64,000 nt of DNA from an uncultured Cardiobacterium sp. GTDB taxonomy: Bacteria; Pseudomonadota; Gammaproteobacteria; Cardiobacteriales; Cardiobacteriaceae. A model generated the notes under the pieces. It did not search any database. It saw nothing but the letters and a program-made list of their open reading frames with translations, and was not told where the DNA came from. The translations under genes were made by a program, and so were the position numbers. This document shows positions 26,291 to 35,234 of this stretch, piece by piece (the stretch's first letter is position 1; every line of letters starts with the position of its first letter). The DNA lies in the NCBI RefSeq assembly GCF_938028825.1, contig NZ_CALIZP010000033.1:37183-101182 (forward strand), in the 5' to 3' direction.

Positions 26291-27019
26291 ATGGAAAAAA
26301 AAGCGCTGCTCTATACCGGCAAATCCAAGGCCATCTATGCGACAGATGATCCGGAACTCGTCATCATCCACTACAACGACGATGCCACCGCAGGCAACGG
26401 CGCCAAACATGAAATCATCGACGGCAAAGGCATCCTCAACAACCGCATCGCCACCCTGCTCTTCCGCGCCCTGATCGAGGCGGGCATCCCCACCCACTAC
26501 CGCGAAACCCTGAACGAGCGCGAACAGCTCTGCGAAAAAGTCGAAATCATCCCGCTTGAAGTCATCGTCCGAAACGTCATCGCCGGCTCGATGGCGGCGC
26601 GCCTCGGCTTCGAAGAAGGCACCGAGACCGAATACCCCATCTTTGAAATCTGCTACAAAAACGACGCACTCGGCGACCCGCTGATTAACGACGACCACGC
26701 CGTCGCCCTCGGCATCGCCACCTACGACGAACTCGACCGCATCTACGAACTCACCGACCAGATCAACGCCGTCCTCTTCGACATCTTCGACGAATGCGAC
26801 GTGCTGCTGGTGGACTTCAAGATCGAATTTGGCCGCACTGCCGACGGCGACATCGTCCTCGCTGACGAAATCAGCCCGGACAGCTGCCGCCTCTGGGACG
26901 CCGACACCAACGAAAAACTCGACAAAGACCGCTTCCGCCGCGACCTCGGCGGCCTGCTCGAAGCCTACCAGGACATCCTCGACCGCCTTGAAGAACGCGA
27001 AGAAGCGGAAGAAGAATAA
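26291..27019 (+). CDS. purC: SAICAR synthetase
   Basis: Purine synthesis: joins CAIR and aspartate with ATP to give SAICAR. 242 residues, the single-domain bacterial type. Motifs: LLYTGKSKAIYATDDPEL, KGILNNRIATLLF, VVRNVIAGS-type VIVRNVIAGSMAARLGFEEGTE, DFKIEFGRT and LADEISPDSCRLWD. A short acidic tail (EEREEAEEE) follows. GAGGTG precedes the ATG. purM follows 107 bases later with a repeat-like hairpin between them. Confidence 0.95.
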   Translation: MEKKALLYTGKSKAIYATDDPELVIIHYNDDATAGNGAKHEIIDGKGILNNRIATLLFRALIEAGIPTHYRETLNEREQLCEKVEIIPLEVIVRNVIAGSMAARLGFEEGTETEYPIFEICYKNDALGDPLINDDHAVALGIATYDELDRIYELTDQINAVLFDIFDECDVLLVDFKIEFGRTADGDIVLADEISPDSCRLWDADTNEKLDKDRFRRDLGGLLEAYQDILDRLEEREEAEEE

Positions 27020-27126
27020 ACACCAGACAAAACCCTCCTCCCGCCTGCGGGGGGAGGTGTCGCTTTGCGACGGAGGAGGGCAACATACACAACCAGGCCC
27101 GCTAACCCAACAAACCGGAGAACAAC
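27020..27126. repeat. G/C-rich repeat between purC and purM
   Basis: CCTCCTCCCGCC/GGGGGGAGG hairpin followed by TCGCTTTGCGA, resembling the repeat at 28296-28360. Could fold in the transcript but has no terminal T-run. Confidence 0.5.
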
Positions 27127-28122
27127 ATGAACCTCGACTACAAAAGCGCGGGCGTGGACAAAGAAGCGGGCTACGACACCGTCGAACGCATCAAACAATA
27201 CGCAGGCGCAACCCACAACGCCCGCGTCCTCGGACAAATCGGCGCCTTCGGCGCCTTTTACGACATAAGCGGCTACCAACACCCCATCCTCGTCTCCGGC
27301 ACCGACGGCGTCGGCACCAAACTCAAAATCGCCTTTGCCCTCGAAAAATACGACACCATCGGCATCGACGCCGTCGCCATGTGCGTGAACGACATCCTCT
27401 GCCACGGCGCCGCGCCGCAATACTTCCTCGACTACCTCGCTTGCGGCAAACTCGAACCCGCCGTTGCCGCCGACATCGTCAAAGGCGTGGCAGCAGGCTG
27501 CGCACAAGCGGGTGCGGCGCTCATCGGCGGCGAAACCGCCGAAATGCCCGGCTTCTACCGGGCGGGGGAATACGACATCGCGGGCTTCGCCGTCGGCGTC
27601 GTCGAAAAAGATGACCTTATCGACGGCAGCAAAGTCGGAGCCGGCGACGTCCTCATCGGCCTGCCATCAAGCGGCTTCCACAGCAACGGCTACTCGCTGC
27701 TGCGCAAAATCTTCACCGACCTCGGCACCACGCACGACGGCAAAACCATCGGCGAACATCTGCTCACCCCGACCAAAATCTACGTCAAACCCGTCCTCGA
27801 CGTCCTCGGTAAACACCGTGTGCACGGCCTTGCCCACATCACCGGCGGCGGCCTGCCGGAAAACCTGCCGCGCGCCTACCGTAAAGGCCTCACCGCCGTG
27901 GTCGATACCGCCACCTTCCCCACCCTGCCGCTGGCGGACATCATCCTGCAACACGTCCAGCGCGAAGAAAGCTACGCCACCTTCAACATGGGCATCGGCT
28001 TCATCCTCATCGCGCCCAAAAACGAAGCGGACGCCATCATCACCACCCTGCACACGCACGGCGAAGCGGCTCGTGTGATTGGGGAAATGCAAAATAGGGA
28101 TACGCCGCTGATATTGCGATAA
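27127..28122 (+). CDS. purM: AIR synthetase (phosphoribosylformylglycinamidine cyclo-ligase)
   Basis: Closes the imidazole ring of the purine precursor with ATP. 331 residues, PurM/SelD fold. Marks: DYKSAGVDKEAGYDTVERIK, SGTDGVGTKLKIAF, GIDAVAMCVNDIL, LIGGETAEMPGFY, GLPSSGFHSNGYSLLRKIF, THITGGGLPEN-type AHITGGGLPENLPR. Normal length. In E. coli purM pairs with purN; here purN lies 28 kb away on the other strand. CGGAGAACAAC precedes the ATG. Confidence 0.95.
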   Translation: MNLDYKSAGVDKEAGYDTVERIKQYAGATHNARVLGQIGAFGAFYDISGYQHPILVSGTDGVGTKLKIAFALEKYDTIGIDAVAMCVNDILCHGAAPQYFLDYLACGKLEPAVAADIVKGVAAGCAQAGAALIGGETAEMPGFYRAGEYDIAGFAVGVVEKDDLIDGSKVGAGDVLIGLPSSGFHSNGYSLLRKIFTDLGTTHDGKTIGEHLLTPTKIYVKPVLDVLGKHRVHGLAHITGGGLPENLPRAYRKGLTAVVDTATFPTLPLADIILQHVQREESYATFNMGIGFILIAPKNEADAIITTLHTHGEAARVIGEMQNRDTPLILR

Positions 28123-28642
28123 ATAAGCGGAAAACAGGCGGGCAATGTCCGCCGTTTTCATATTCCGCATCAATCATCGCGAAGCCCGCCCCGCTTCTTC
28201 TTGCCTTCGTGCGCAACAAAAAAGCCCCTGCCCTTTGGACATGGGTATCTGCTCCATCTCTCAGCGAGAAAAATCTTTTAGAAAACAGAGGATAACCCCT
28301 CATTCCGCAAGCGGGAGGCGGGATACCCATGAAGTGTCGCGAGGCGACGGGGGAAGGGAGATTTTCCGCCCGGTGCCCCGGTGTTTACGCCGCTTGGCGG
28401 TGCTTCTTCGCGCCGCTATCAAGAATGCAAAAAGCAGGCTGTGCTTGCTTGATGGGCTGAAGCCCATCCTGCGCGAGCCCGGTGTTTACGCCGCTTGGCG
28501 ACTTTATTTCAAGCAACTTCCCCCGCACAAGTGGAGGAAGGGATTGCGCTGACGCGAAACTCCCGTTTATGCCGCCTGGCGGGGTCGGTGTTTATGCTGC
28601 TTGGCAAGGTCAGCATTGATGCCGCTTGGCGGGGCAGGTGGT
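28123..28642. repeat. 520-base repeat-filled gap between convergent purM and creC
   Basis: Holds at least five copies of the dispersed GCCAAGCGG-type repeat in the same orientation (28377-28400, 28478-28500, and three in 28561-28632), a GATGGGCT/AGCCCATC palindrome (28451-28468) and a CGGGAGG-rich hairpin near 28300. A frame at 28145-28552 runs through the repeats and is judged non-coding. Confidence 0.7.
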
Positions 28643-30271
28643 TCAGCGCGGGAAGGTCAGGGTGATGCGCAGGCCGTCGGCGTGGTTTTCGGCGGTGGCG
28701 CTGCCGCCGTGGCGCTGCATGGTTTCGGCGACCAGTGTCAGGCCGAGGCCGCTGTTTTCTTTGCGGTTCAGGGTGTAGTAGCGCTCGAAGAGGCGCGGCA
28801 GGGCGTAAGCGGGGATGGGCGCGGTGGTCGGGTTGTGCAGGCTGAGGGTGATGTGGCTGCGCGTTTGGGCGGCGGTGAAGGTGAGGGTGCTGCCGTCCGG
28901 GGCGGCGCGGATGGCGTTATCCAGCAGGTTGGCGAGGGTTTGTTCGAGCCAGAAGGGGTCGGCGTTCAGGGTGAGCGGCGGTTTTAGCGCTGTGTCGGTG
29001 GTGTTTTTTTGGCTGTCCTCTTTCGTCGTCGCGGTCTGTGTTTTTCCCCGCTCGCTCTCCTCAGGGAAAATATTTTTTTCCACGGCATCCGCGTCGTGTG
29101 TTGGGGAATGGGCCGCTGTTTTTTCGCTGCCCCCACTCCAACCCCTCCCGCCGGGTACCCGCAAAAACGCTTGCGTTTTTGCGGGAAGCGGCCACGGGGG
29201 AGGTTCTTTCTCCACTGTAATGTTTTCGCGGAAGCTGAGGTGTTTCTGGGCGAGGCGCGCGTGTTGGGCGCGCAGGAGTTTGTGCCAGAGGGCGGCGATG
29301 TCGAGCGGCTGTTTGTGGAGCGGGTCTTTTTCGAGACGCGAGAGTTCGAGCAGGCGGCGCACGAGTTCGTGCAGGCGGTTGCTTTGTTGGGCGATGTTGG
29401 CGGCGAAGCGGGCGCGGTCGGCGGCGGGCAGGTCGTCTTGCAGGAGTTCGGCGCTGGTCGTGATGGCAGTGAGCGGGCTTTTCAGTTCGTGGGTGAGGGT
29501 TTCGATGTAGCGGGTGACGTAGTCGCGGTCTTCGAGTTCGCGCCGCATGTTGCCGATGGCGGCGGTGAGGCGGTTGAGTTCGGAGGCGAGATGGAAGCGC
29601 GGCGCGGGCGGGATGGGGGCGTGGGCGGTGGCGTAGCGGCGCACGAGGTTGATGCTGCGCCGTATCCATAGGGTGAGCAGGGCGATGAGGGCAAGGCTGG
29701 CGGCGAGGTAGAGCGCGCCGCTGCGCCGCAGTTTGTGCTGGGTTTCTGCCTGGTAGGGCAGGATGTCGGCACTGGGTTTGCCGAGGCTGACGACGCCGAG
29801 CAGGCGGCCTGCTTCGTCGCGGATGGGGGCGGCGACGTACATGGTGCTGCCGTCTGCGCCGTGGCTGCTGCGCGCGCCGTATTCGCCGCGCAGGGTGCGC
29901 AGGATGTCGTTCCAGCGGCTGTAATCTTTGCCGGTTTCCAGCGGGTCGCTGTGGTAGAGGACGATGCCTTTGGCATCCGTGATGATGAGTTGCTGGTGGT
30001 TCGCGGTTTTGTGGTTTTGGTAGATGTGGATGTCGCGTGGGCGGGCAAGGTCGGCGCGCAGGGCGGCCTGCCGGGCGGGGTCGCGGATGCTGCCGTCTTT
30101 GAGGGCGGGGGCGAGGGCGGCGGCGAGGATTTGCGCGTTGTCGGCAAGGGTGTCTTCCAGCACTTGCCGCATGCCGGGGCGCAATTGTTGTTGCACGTCG
30201 CGCATGAGCAGCGCCCCGCCCAGGGTCAGCACCAGCCCATAGACGAGGAAGAGGCGGACGAAGATGGTCAT
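28643..30271 (-). CDS. creC: CreC-like sensor histidine kinase with internal insertion
   Basis: 542-residue membrane sensor resembling E. coli CreC across its length: N-terminal helix, periplasmic sensor region (GKDYSRWNDILRTLRGEYGARSS, MYVAAPI, GVVSLGKP), second helix, HAMP, His box THELKSPLTAI, and an ATPase domain with NLLDNAI and a final SGLGLTLVAETM. Two oddities: residues about 350-429 are an extra segment not in CreC, partly coded by a palindromic repeat, and the G1 box (DTGSGIP in CreC) reads HNPTTAPIP, so ATP binding may be impaired. No creB is adjacent. Start overlaps the upstream gene's stop (ATGA). Confidence 0.8.
   Translation of the reverse strand: MTIFVRLFLVYGLVLTLGGALLMRDVQQQLRPGMRQVLEDTLADNAQILAAALAPALKDGSIRDPARQAALRADLARPRDIHIYQNHKTANHQQLIITDAKGIVLYHSDPLETGKDYSRWNDILRTLRGEYGARSSHGADGSTMYVAAPIRDEAGRLLGVVSLGKPSADILPYQAETQHKLRRSGALYLAASLALIALLTLWIRRSINLVRRYATAHAPIPPAPRFHLASELNRLTAAIGNMRRELEDRDYVTRYIETLTHELKSPLTAITTSAELLQDDLPAADRARFAANIAQQSNRLHELVRRLLELSRLEKDPLHKQPLDIAALWHKLLRAQHARLAQKHLSFRENITVEKEPPPWPLPAKTQAFLRVPGGRGWSGGSEKTAAHSPTHDADAVEKNIFPEESERGKTQTATTKEDSQKNTTDTALKPPLTLNADPFWLEQTLANLLDNAIRAAPDGSTLTFTAAQTRSHITLSLHNPTTAPIPAYALPRLFERYYTLNRKENSGLGLTLVAETMQRHGGSATAENHADGLRITLTFPR
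29130..29215. repeat. Palindromic repeat inside creC
   Basis: A perfect 13-bp inverted repeat (29158-29170 with 29173-29185, arms CCCGCAAAAACGC) is flanked by CCCCTCCCGCCGGG and GCGGG...CACGGGGGAGG, giving a larger imperfect palindrome. It is read in frame as part of the extra segment of creC. Confidence 0.75.
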
Positions 30272-31308
30272 TGCAGGGTGGGCGGGGTGAGCAGCGACGC
30301 TATCTGGTTACGGAAATAGTGGTTGCCGTTGCGGGTGTCGTATTGTTCGGCAAGGGTGCGCGCGTGTCCGGCGGCGTCCGGGTAGTAGGGCGCGGCGGCG
30401 GTGAGGTATTGCAGGTAGGTGAAGCTGTTGTTGGCGCAACGCGCGTAGATGGCGTCGTTGTGGGTTTCGAGCAGTTCTTTGGCGCGGTCGTGTGCGCCGA
30501 GGCGGTTTTCGAGCTGGATGAGGCGCGGCATGAGGTGGATGTGTTCGTCGCCCGCTGCTGCGATGCGTTTGACGGCGCCATCGAGGGTGGCGGCGGCGCG
30601 TGTCCAGTCGCCGGTGTGGATCATGCTGCTGATGGCGGGGTAGTAGGTGATGTGCGGGACTTCGGCGCAGGTGAGTGCGCCGCTGAGGATGGGGGCGGCG
30701 AGTTCGACGGCTTTGTGGTACTGGCCGGTGAAGTGGTGGTAATTGACGAGTTCGGTTTGTTCGCAGGCGTCGCAGTCGGCGCTGGAATCGGCTTCGGTTT
30801 GCTGCCAGGCGGTGTAGTGGGTTTTGGCACCTTCGACATCGCCCATGTCCATGCACATGAGCATGAGGCTTTTGTGCACGGCGGACTGGCTGAGTCCCGC
30901 CCAGTCGTAGCGCTCGCGCATAACTTCGCCGGCAAGCGTCAGGCGTTCTTTGGGGATGTCGAGGTCTTGCGCGAGTTTGGCGATGATCCATTTGTGCTGC
31001 CAGAGGTTGAGCATGAGCGGCTGCCAGGCGGCGTTTTTGTCGTCTTCGCCGGCGTTTGCGTCGTTGTAGCAGGCGACGAAGCGCTCGCTGTGGTAATCGC
31101 TCAGCCATTGCAGGAGGTACATTTGCAGGCCGGGGCTGAAGCGTTCGTCGAGGGTGTCTGCGCCGATGATGTGTCCGGCGATGGCGGCGCAGGTGTCGTT
31201 GTCGCCCGCTTTTTCGGCGGCATCGAAGGCGGCGATGGCGGTTTGCTGGCGTTGTCCGTTGTTGTCGAGGGCGGCGAGTTTCTCGCGCAGTTGGCTGATG
31301 TCGGTCAT
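30268..31308 (-). CDS. Helical-repeat (TPR-like) cytosolic protein
   Basis: 346 residues, no signal peptide or membrane helix, rich in paired helices of TPR-like spacing (for example HYTAWQQTEA ... YHHFTGQYHKAVELAAPILSG ... RIAAAGDEHIHLMPRLIQLENRLGAHDRAKELLETH). A conserved-looking CDACEQTELVNYHHFTGQY stretch contains two Cys. Function unknown; such folds usually bind proteins. It overlaps the creC start by four bases and takes the place where creB would be expected, so it may be co-expressed with the sensor. Confidence 0.65.
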   Translation of the reverse strand: MTDISQLREKLAALDNNGQRQQTAIAAFDAAEKAGDNDTCAAIAGHIIGADTLDERFSPGLQMYLLQWLSDYHSERFVACYNDANAGEDDKNAAWQPLMLNLWQHKWIIAKLAQDLDIPKERLTLAGEVMRERYDWAGLSQSAVHKSLMLMCMDMGDVEGAKTHYTAWQQTEADSSADCDACEQTELVNYHHFTGQYHKAVELAAPILSGALTCAEVPHITYYPAISSMIHTGDWTRAAATLDGAVKRIAAAGDEHIHLMPRLIQLENRLGAHDRAKELLETHNDAIYARCANNSFTYLQYLTAAAPYYPDAAGHARTLAEQYDTRNGNHYFRNQIASLLTPPTLQ

Positions 31309-31507
31309 GGTTGTGCTCGTGGTGTGGGGAGGGCGGCGTGTCCCGCCCGGCGGGATTTTAAAGGCAGGGCGGGCTTGAAGCCCGCCCTGCGATAGTGGGT
31401 TTTTGTGTTGCAGCTTCGCACACGATAAAAACTTCCCGCATGGACGCCCGGCGGCGCCGGTGTTTGCGCCGCCTGGCGAAATGTTGTCGTGGGCAAAGGT
31501 CTTGCAG
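31309..31507. repeat. Intergenic repeats downstream of ileS
   Basis: Contains a strong 12-bp palindrome (31364-31375 with 31379-31390, arms GCAGGGCGGGCT) and one dispersed repeat copy (31455-31478). No gene seen. Confidence 0.65.
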
Positions 31508-34282
31508 TCAGACGTATTTGCGGTGTTCGCCGCCGTGGGCGATGTTGTCGATGCAGCGCGGGCAGAGGCCGGGGTAGGCGGCGTCCCGGTTGACGGTCGG
31601 CAGGATGTGCCAGCAGCGTTCGCATTTCTCGCCTGCGGCTTTTTGCACGTCTATCGCGAGGGTGTCGCCGGCGCGCAGTTCGACGTGGGAGACGATGTAC
31701 ACGTAGCGCAGTTCGTCTTTGAGGCGCTGCAAAGTGGCAAGGGTCGCCGCCGGTGCGGTGATGGTGAGGGCGGCTTCGAGCGAGCCGCCAATGTCGCCGT
31801 TTTTGCGCGCGGTTTCCAGCGCGGCGTTGACTTCTTCGCGCACGCGGATGATTTCCGCCCAGAAGGCGGCGTCGTATTGCGGGTCGTAGTCGGCGAGGTC
31901 GTCGTAGAAGCGGGTGAGGAAGACGGATTCGGCGCGTTCGCCCGGCATGTGCCGCCAGATTTCTTCGGCGGTGTAGCTGAGGATGGGCGCGAGCCAGCGC
32001 ACCATCGCTTCGAGGATGTGCCAGATGGCGGTTTGCGCGCTGCGGCGGGCGATGTTGTCGGTAGCGACGGTGTATTGGCGGTCTTTGATGATGTCGAGGT
32101 AGAAACCGCCCATGTCCACCGCGCAGAAGTTGAAGAGCTGCTGGTAGATGAGGTGGAACTCGTAGTTCTCGTAGGCGGTGAGGATGCTGCGTTGCAGTTC
32201 GTTGGCGCGGGCGAGGGCGTAGCGGTCCAGCGCCAGCAGTTGGTCAAGCGGCACGGCGTGGCGCGCGGGGTCGAAGTCGTGCAGGTTGGCGAGCAGGAAG
32301 CGGCAGGTGTTGCGGATGCGGCGGTAGGCGTCGGCGCGCTGTTTGAGGATGTTGTCGGAGAGGCTGACTTCGGCGCTGTAATCGGCAGACGATACCCAGA
32401 GGCGCAGGATGTCCGCGCCGAGGCTGTTGATGACTTTTTGCGGCTCGACGACGTTGCCCAGCGATTTGCTCATTTTCCGCCCGCTTTCGTCCACGGTGAA
32501 GCCGTGCGTCAGGAGGCCGCGATAGGGCGGTTTGCCGTCGATGGCGCAGCCGGTGAGCAGCGAGGAGTGGAACCAGCCCCGGTGCTGGTCCGAGCCTTCG
32601 AGGTAGAGGTCGGCGGGGTAGCCGATGTCGGGGCGCTGGCGCAGCACGGCGTAGTGGGTGCTGCCGGAGTCGAACCAGACGTCCAGCACATCGTTGAGTT
32701 TTTCGTATTTATCGCAATCGGCGGCGGGGATGAGGTCTTCGAGTTTGAGGGTGAACCACGCTTCGATGCCGTCTTTTTCGATGACGGCGGCGGCTTTGTC
32801 CATGATGGCGAGGATATCCGGATGCAGTTCGCCGCTGTCTTTGTGCTGCACGAAGCACAGCGGCACGCCCCAGTAGCGCTGGCGGGTGATGCCCCAGTCC
32901 GGGCGGGTGGCAATCATGTTGGTCAGGCGGCTGCGCCCCCATTCGGGGGTGAAGCGGACGTTTTGCAGGCCATCCAGCGCGGTTTGGCGCAGGCCGTTTT
33001 TGTCCATGCTGATGAACCATTGCGCGGTGGCACGATAAATGGTCGGGCTGTGGTGCCGCCAGCAGTGCGGGTAGCTGTGGCGGATGGGGGCGTAGTGGAC
33101 GAGGCGGTCTTTTTCTTTGAGGAGTTCGACGACTTTGGGGTTGGCCTTGAAGACGTTTTCGCCGGCGAAATAGGGGGTATCGTCGGCAAAGCGGCCATCG
33201 GCCAGGACGGGGTTCACATCCACACCGATACCGTAGTGGCGGCACACTTCAAAGTCTTCGACACCGTGCGCAGGGGCGCTGTGGACGCAGCCTGTACCGG
33301 CATCGAGGGTGACGTGTTCGCCGTTGATGAGCAAACTGTCGCGCTCGATAAAGGGGTGGGCGAGGACGAGGCGATCCAGCGCTTTACCACTGGCGGTGGC
33401 GATCGTTTGCCAAGGGGTTTCCACGCCCCAGCGCTCGCGCACGCTGTCGATGAGGTCTTGGGCGATGATGAAGTAGCGGCTGCCGTCGTGGATGAGGGCG
33501 TATTCGAGTTCGGGGTGCAGGGCGACGGCAAGGTTCGCGGGCAGGGTCCACGGTGTGGTGGTCCAGATGATGACATCTACGGCATCAGGCGCAGTGGCGA
33601 GATTCATGCGACGGGCCAGCTCGGCGGTGTCGCGCACGGCAAAGCGTACGTCGATGGATTCCGAGGTTTTATCTTCGTATTCAACTTCTGCTTCGGCCAG
33701 CGAGGAGCGGCAGTCCAGGCACCAGTTGACCGGCTTGAAACCGCGCACCACATGGCCGTTGGCGACGATGTCGCGCAGGGCGCGGACGATGCCCGCTTCC
33801 GTCTGCGGCTGCATGGTGAGATAGGGTTGCGCCCAATCGCCGAAGACGCCGAGGCGGATGAAATCGGCCTTTTGCAACTCGACCTGACTTGCGGCATAGC
33901 TGCGGCAGGCGGCGCGGAATTCGGTGGCGCTCACTTTCGCGCCCGGCTTGCCGATTTTCTGCTCCACCTTCTGCTCGATCGGCAGGCCGTGGCAGTCCCA
34001 GCCGGGGACATAGGGGCTGTCGAAACCGAGCAGGTGGCGCGATTTGGTGATGATGTCTTTCAGGATTTTGTTGAGGGCATGGCCGACGTGGATGGTGCCG
34101 TTGGCGTAAGGCGGGCCGTCGTGCAGGATGAATTTCGGGCTGCCCGCAAACGCTGCGCGCTGTTTGCCGTAAATATCATTCTCCTGCCAGAAAGCGAGGA
34201 TTTCCGGCTCGCGTTGCGGCAGATTGCCGCGCATTGGGAAATCGGTGGTGGGCAAATTCAGAGTGTCTTTATAGTCAGCCAT
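31508..34282 (-). CDS. ileS: Isoleucyl-tRNA synthetase
   Basis: Class Ia synthetase with CP1 editing domain. 924 residues. Motifs: HIGH-type GPPYANGTIHVGHALNK near residue 60, KMSKS in GRKMSKSLGN at about 605, editing-domain TTPWTLPANLAV, and a C-terminal zinc finger with two CxxC pairs (CERCWH ... CPRCID). The start at 34282 (MADYKDTLNLP) matches the E. coli N-terminus and overlaps the ribF stop by eight bases; an open frame extending upstream lies over ribF. In E. coli lspA follows; here it does not. Confidence 0.97.
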   Translation of the reverse strand: MADYKDTLNLPTTDFPMRGNLPQREPEILAFWQENDIYGKQRAAFAGSPKFILHDGPPYANGTIHVGHALNKILKDIITKSRHLLGFDSPYVPGWDCHGLPIEQKVEQKIGKPGAKVSATEFRAACRSYAASQVELQKADFIRLGVFGDWAQPYLTMQPQTEAGIVRALRDIVANGHVVRGFKPVNWCLDCRSSLAEAEVEYEDKTSESIDVRFAVRDTAELARRMNLATAPDAVDVIIWTTTPWTLPANLAVALHPELEYALIHDGSRYFIIAQDLIDSVRERWGVETPWQTIATASGKALDRLVLAHPFIERDSLLINGEHVTLDAGTGCVHSAPAHGVEDFEVCRHYGIGVDVNPVLADGRFADDTPYFAGENVFKANPKVVELLKEKDRLVHYAPIRHSYPHCWRHHSPTIYRATAQWFISMDKNGLRQTALDGLQNVRFTPEWGRSRLTNMIATRPDWGITRQRYWGVPLCFVQHKDSGELHPDILAIMDKAAAVIEKDGIEAWFTLKLEDLIPAADCDKYEKLNDVLDVWFDSGSTHYAVLRQRPDIGYPADLYLEGSDQHRGWFHSSLLTGCAIDGKPPYRGLLTHGFTVDESGRKMSKSLGNVVEPQKVINSLGADILRLWVSSADYSAEVSLSDNILKQRADAYRRIRNTCRFLLANLHDFDPARHAVPLDQLLALDRYALARANELQRSILTAYENYEFHLIYQQLFNFCAVDMGGFYLDIIKDRQYTVATDNIARRSAQTAIWHILEAMVRWLAPILSYTAEEIWRHMPGERAESVFLTRFYDDLADYDPQYDAAFWAEIIRVREEVNAALETARKNGDIGGSLEAALTITAPAATLATLQRLKDELRYVYIVSHVELRAGDTLAIDVQKAAGEKCERCWHILPTVNRDAAYPGLCPRCIDNIAHGGEHRKYV

Positions 34283-35210
34283 GTTGTTGTTCCTGTTGAA
34301 TAAAAAATCGGGTTGCGGCGATGTCTGCGCGGATTTGCGCTTGCAGCGCGGCGGCGTCGGCAAAGCGGCGGGTGTCGCGCAAAAAATGGCGGATGTGCAC
34401 GCGCAACGTCGCGCCATAAAGCGCGGCGCTGCGGTCGAGCAAATGCACTTCCAGCTTGCGCCGGGAGCCGCCGAAGGTCGGCGTGGTGCCGATATTGGCG
34501 ACGCCCCAGTGCAAGGCGTCATCCGGCGCGACGGCGACCTGCACCACATAGACCCCGTCCGGCAGGCACCAGTTGGCGGGCAGATGCAGATTGGCGGTCG
34601 GCGTGCTGAGCGCATGACCGCGCCCCGCGCCGTGGCGCACCTTGCCGGTGAAGGTCAAATCATGCCCCAGCAGGTCGCGGGCGTGAGCGATGTCGTGCGC
34701 GGCGAGCGCGGCGCGGATGCGCGAACTGGACACGCGCGCGCCGTCCGCCAGCACCGTCGGCAACGTCTGCACACGAAATCCCGCCTGCGCCGCAAAGCGC
34801 GAGAGCAGCGCGACATCGCCGCGCCCGCGAAAGCCGAAGCGGAAATCGTCGCCCACCAGCAAAAAACGCAGCCGCAGCGGCAGCAAATACTCGCGGATAA
34901 AGTCTTCCGGTTCCTTGCGCATCAGGGCGTGTGTAAACGACAGCAGCAGCCAGTGCTGCAAACTGCACTGCGCCAGCCAATAGGCGCGGTCACGCAGCGG
35001 CGTGAGCAGGGCGGGCGGCTCACCGCTGACCAGCGACTTCGGATGCGGAAAAAAACTGAGCAGGGCGGTGGTGAGATTATCCGCCGCCGCTTCCGCTGCG
35101 AGCGTATGCAAAATGGCCTGATGACCACGGTGGACGCCATCAAAATTACCGATGGCAAGGGCGACCGGATGCGGCAACGCCGGATGACGCTGCCAACGGT
35201 GAATAAGCAT
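34275..35210 (-). CDS. ribF: Bifunctional riboflavin kinase/FAD synthetase
   Basis: Phosphorylates riboflavin to FMN and adenylates FMN to FAD. 311 residues: N-terminal nucleotidyltransferase with AIGNFDGVHRGHQAIL (HxGH-type motif) and FFPHP, VGDDFRFGFRGRGDV, SSSRIR; C-terminal kinase domain with GxVxxGxGRGxxLxxPTAN-type GKVRHGAGRGHALSTPTANL and GVYVVQV, NIGTTPTFGG. Stop overlaps the ileS start, the standard ribF-ileS arrangement. Confidence 0.96.
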   Translation of the reverse strand: MLIHRWQRHPALPHPVALAIGNFDGVHRGHQAILHTLAAEAAADNLTTALLSFFPHPKSLVSGEPPALLTPLRDRAYWLAQCSLQHWLLLSFTHALMRKEPEDFIREYLLPLRLRFLLVGDDFRFGFRGRGDVALLSRFAAQAGFRVQTLPTVLADGARVSSSRIRAALAAHDIAHARDLLGHDLTFTGKVRHGAGRGHALSTPTANLHLPANWCLPDGVYVVQVAVAPDDALHWGVANIGTTPTFGGSRRKLEVHLLDRSAALYGATLRVHIRHFLRDTRRFADAAALQAQIRADIAATRFFIQQEQQHG

Positions 35211-35234
35211 GGGGCCTCGCGCAAAAAGGCGGCA

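Noticed and set aside
28145..28552. 135-codon frame between purM and creC
   Set aside because: It runs through several repeat copies and palindromes; no ribosome site and no family features.
28296..28640. Possible CRISPR array because of repeated ~20-bp units
   Set aside because: Spacing between units is irregular, the units vary, copies occur singly elsewhere in the window, and no cas gene is present.
31403..34303. 966-codon open frame opposite ileS
   Set aside because: Fully overlaps the well supported ileS on the other strand; composition is typical of a shadow frame.
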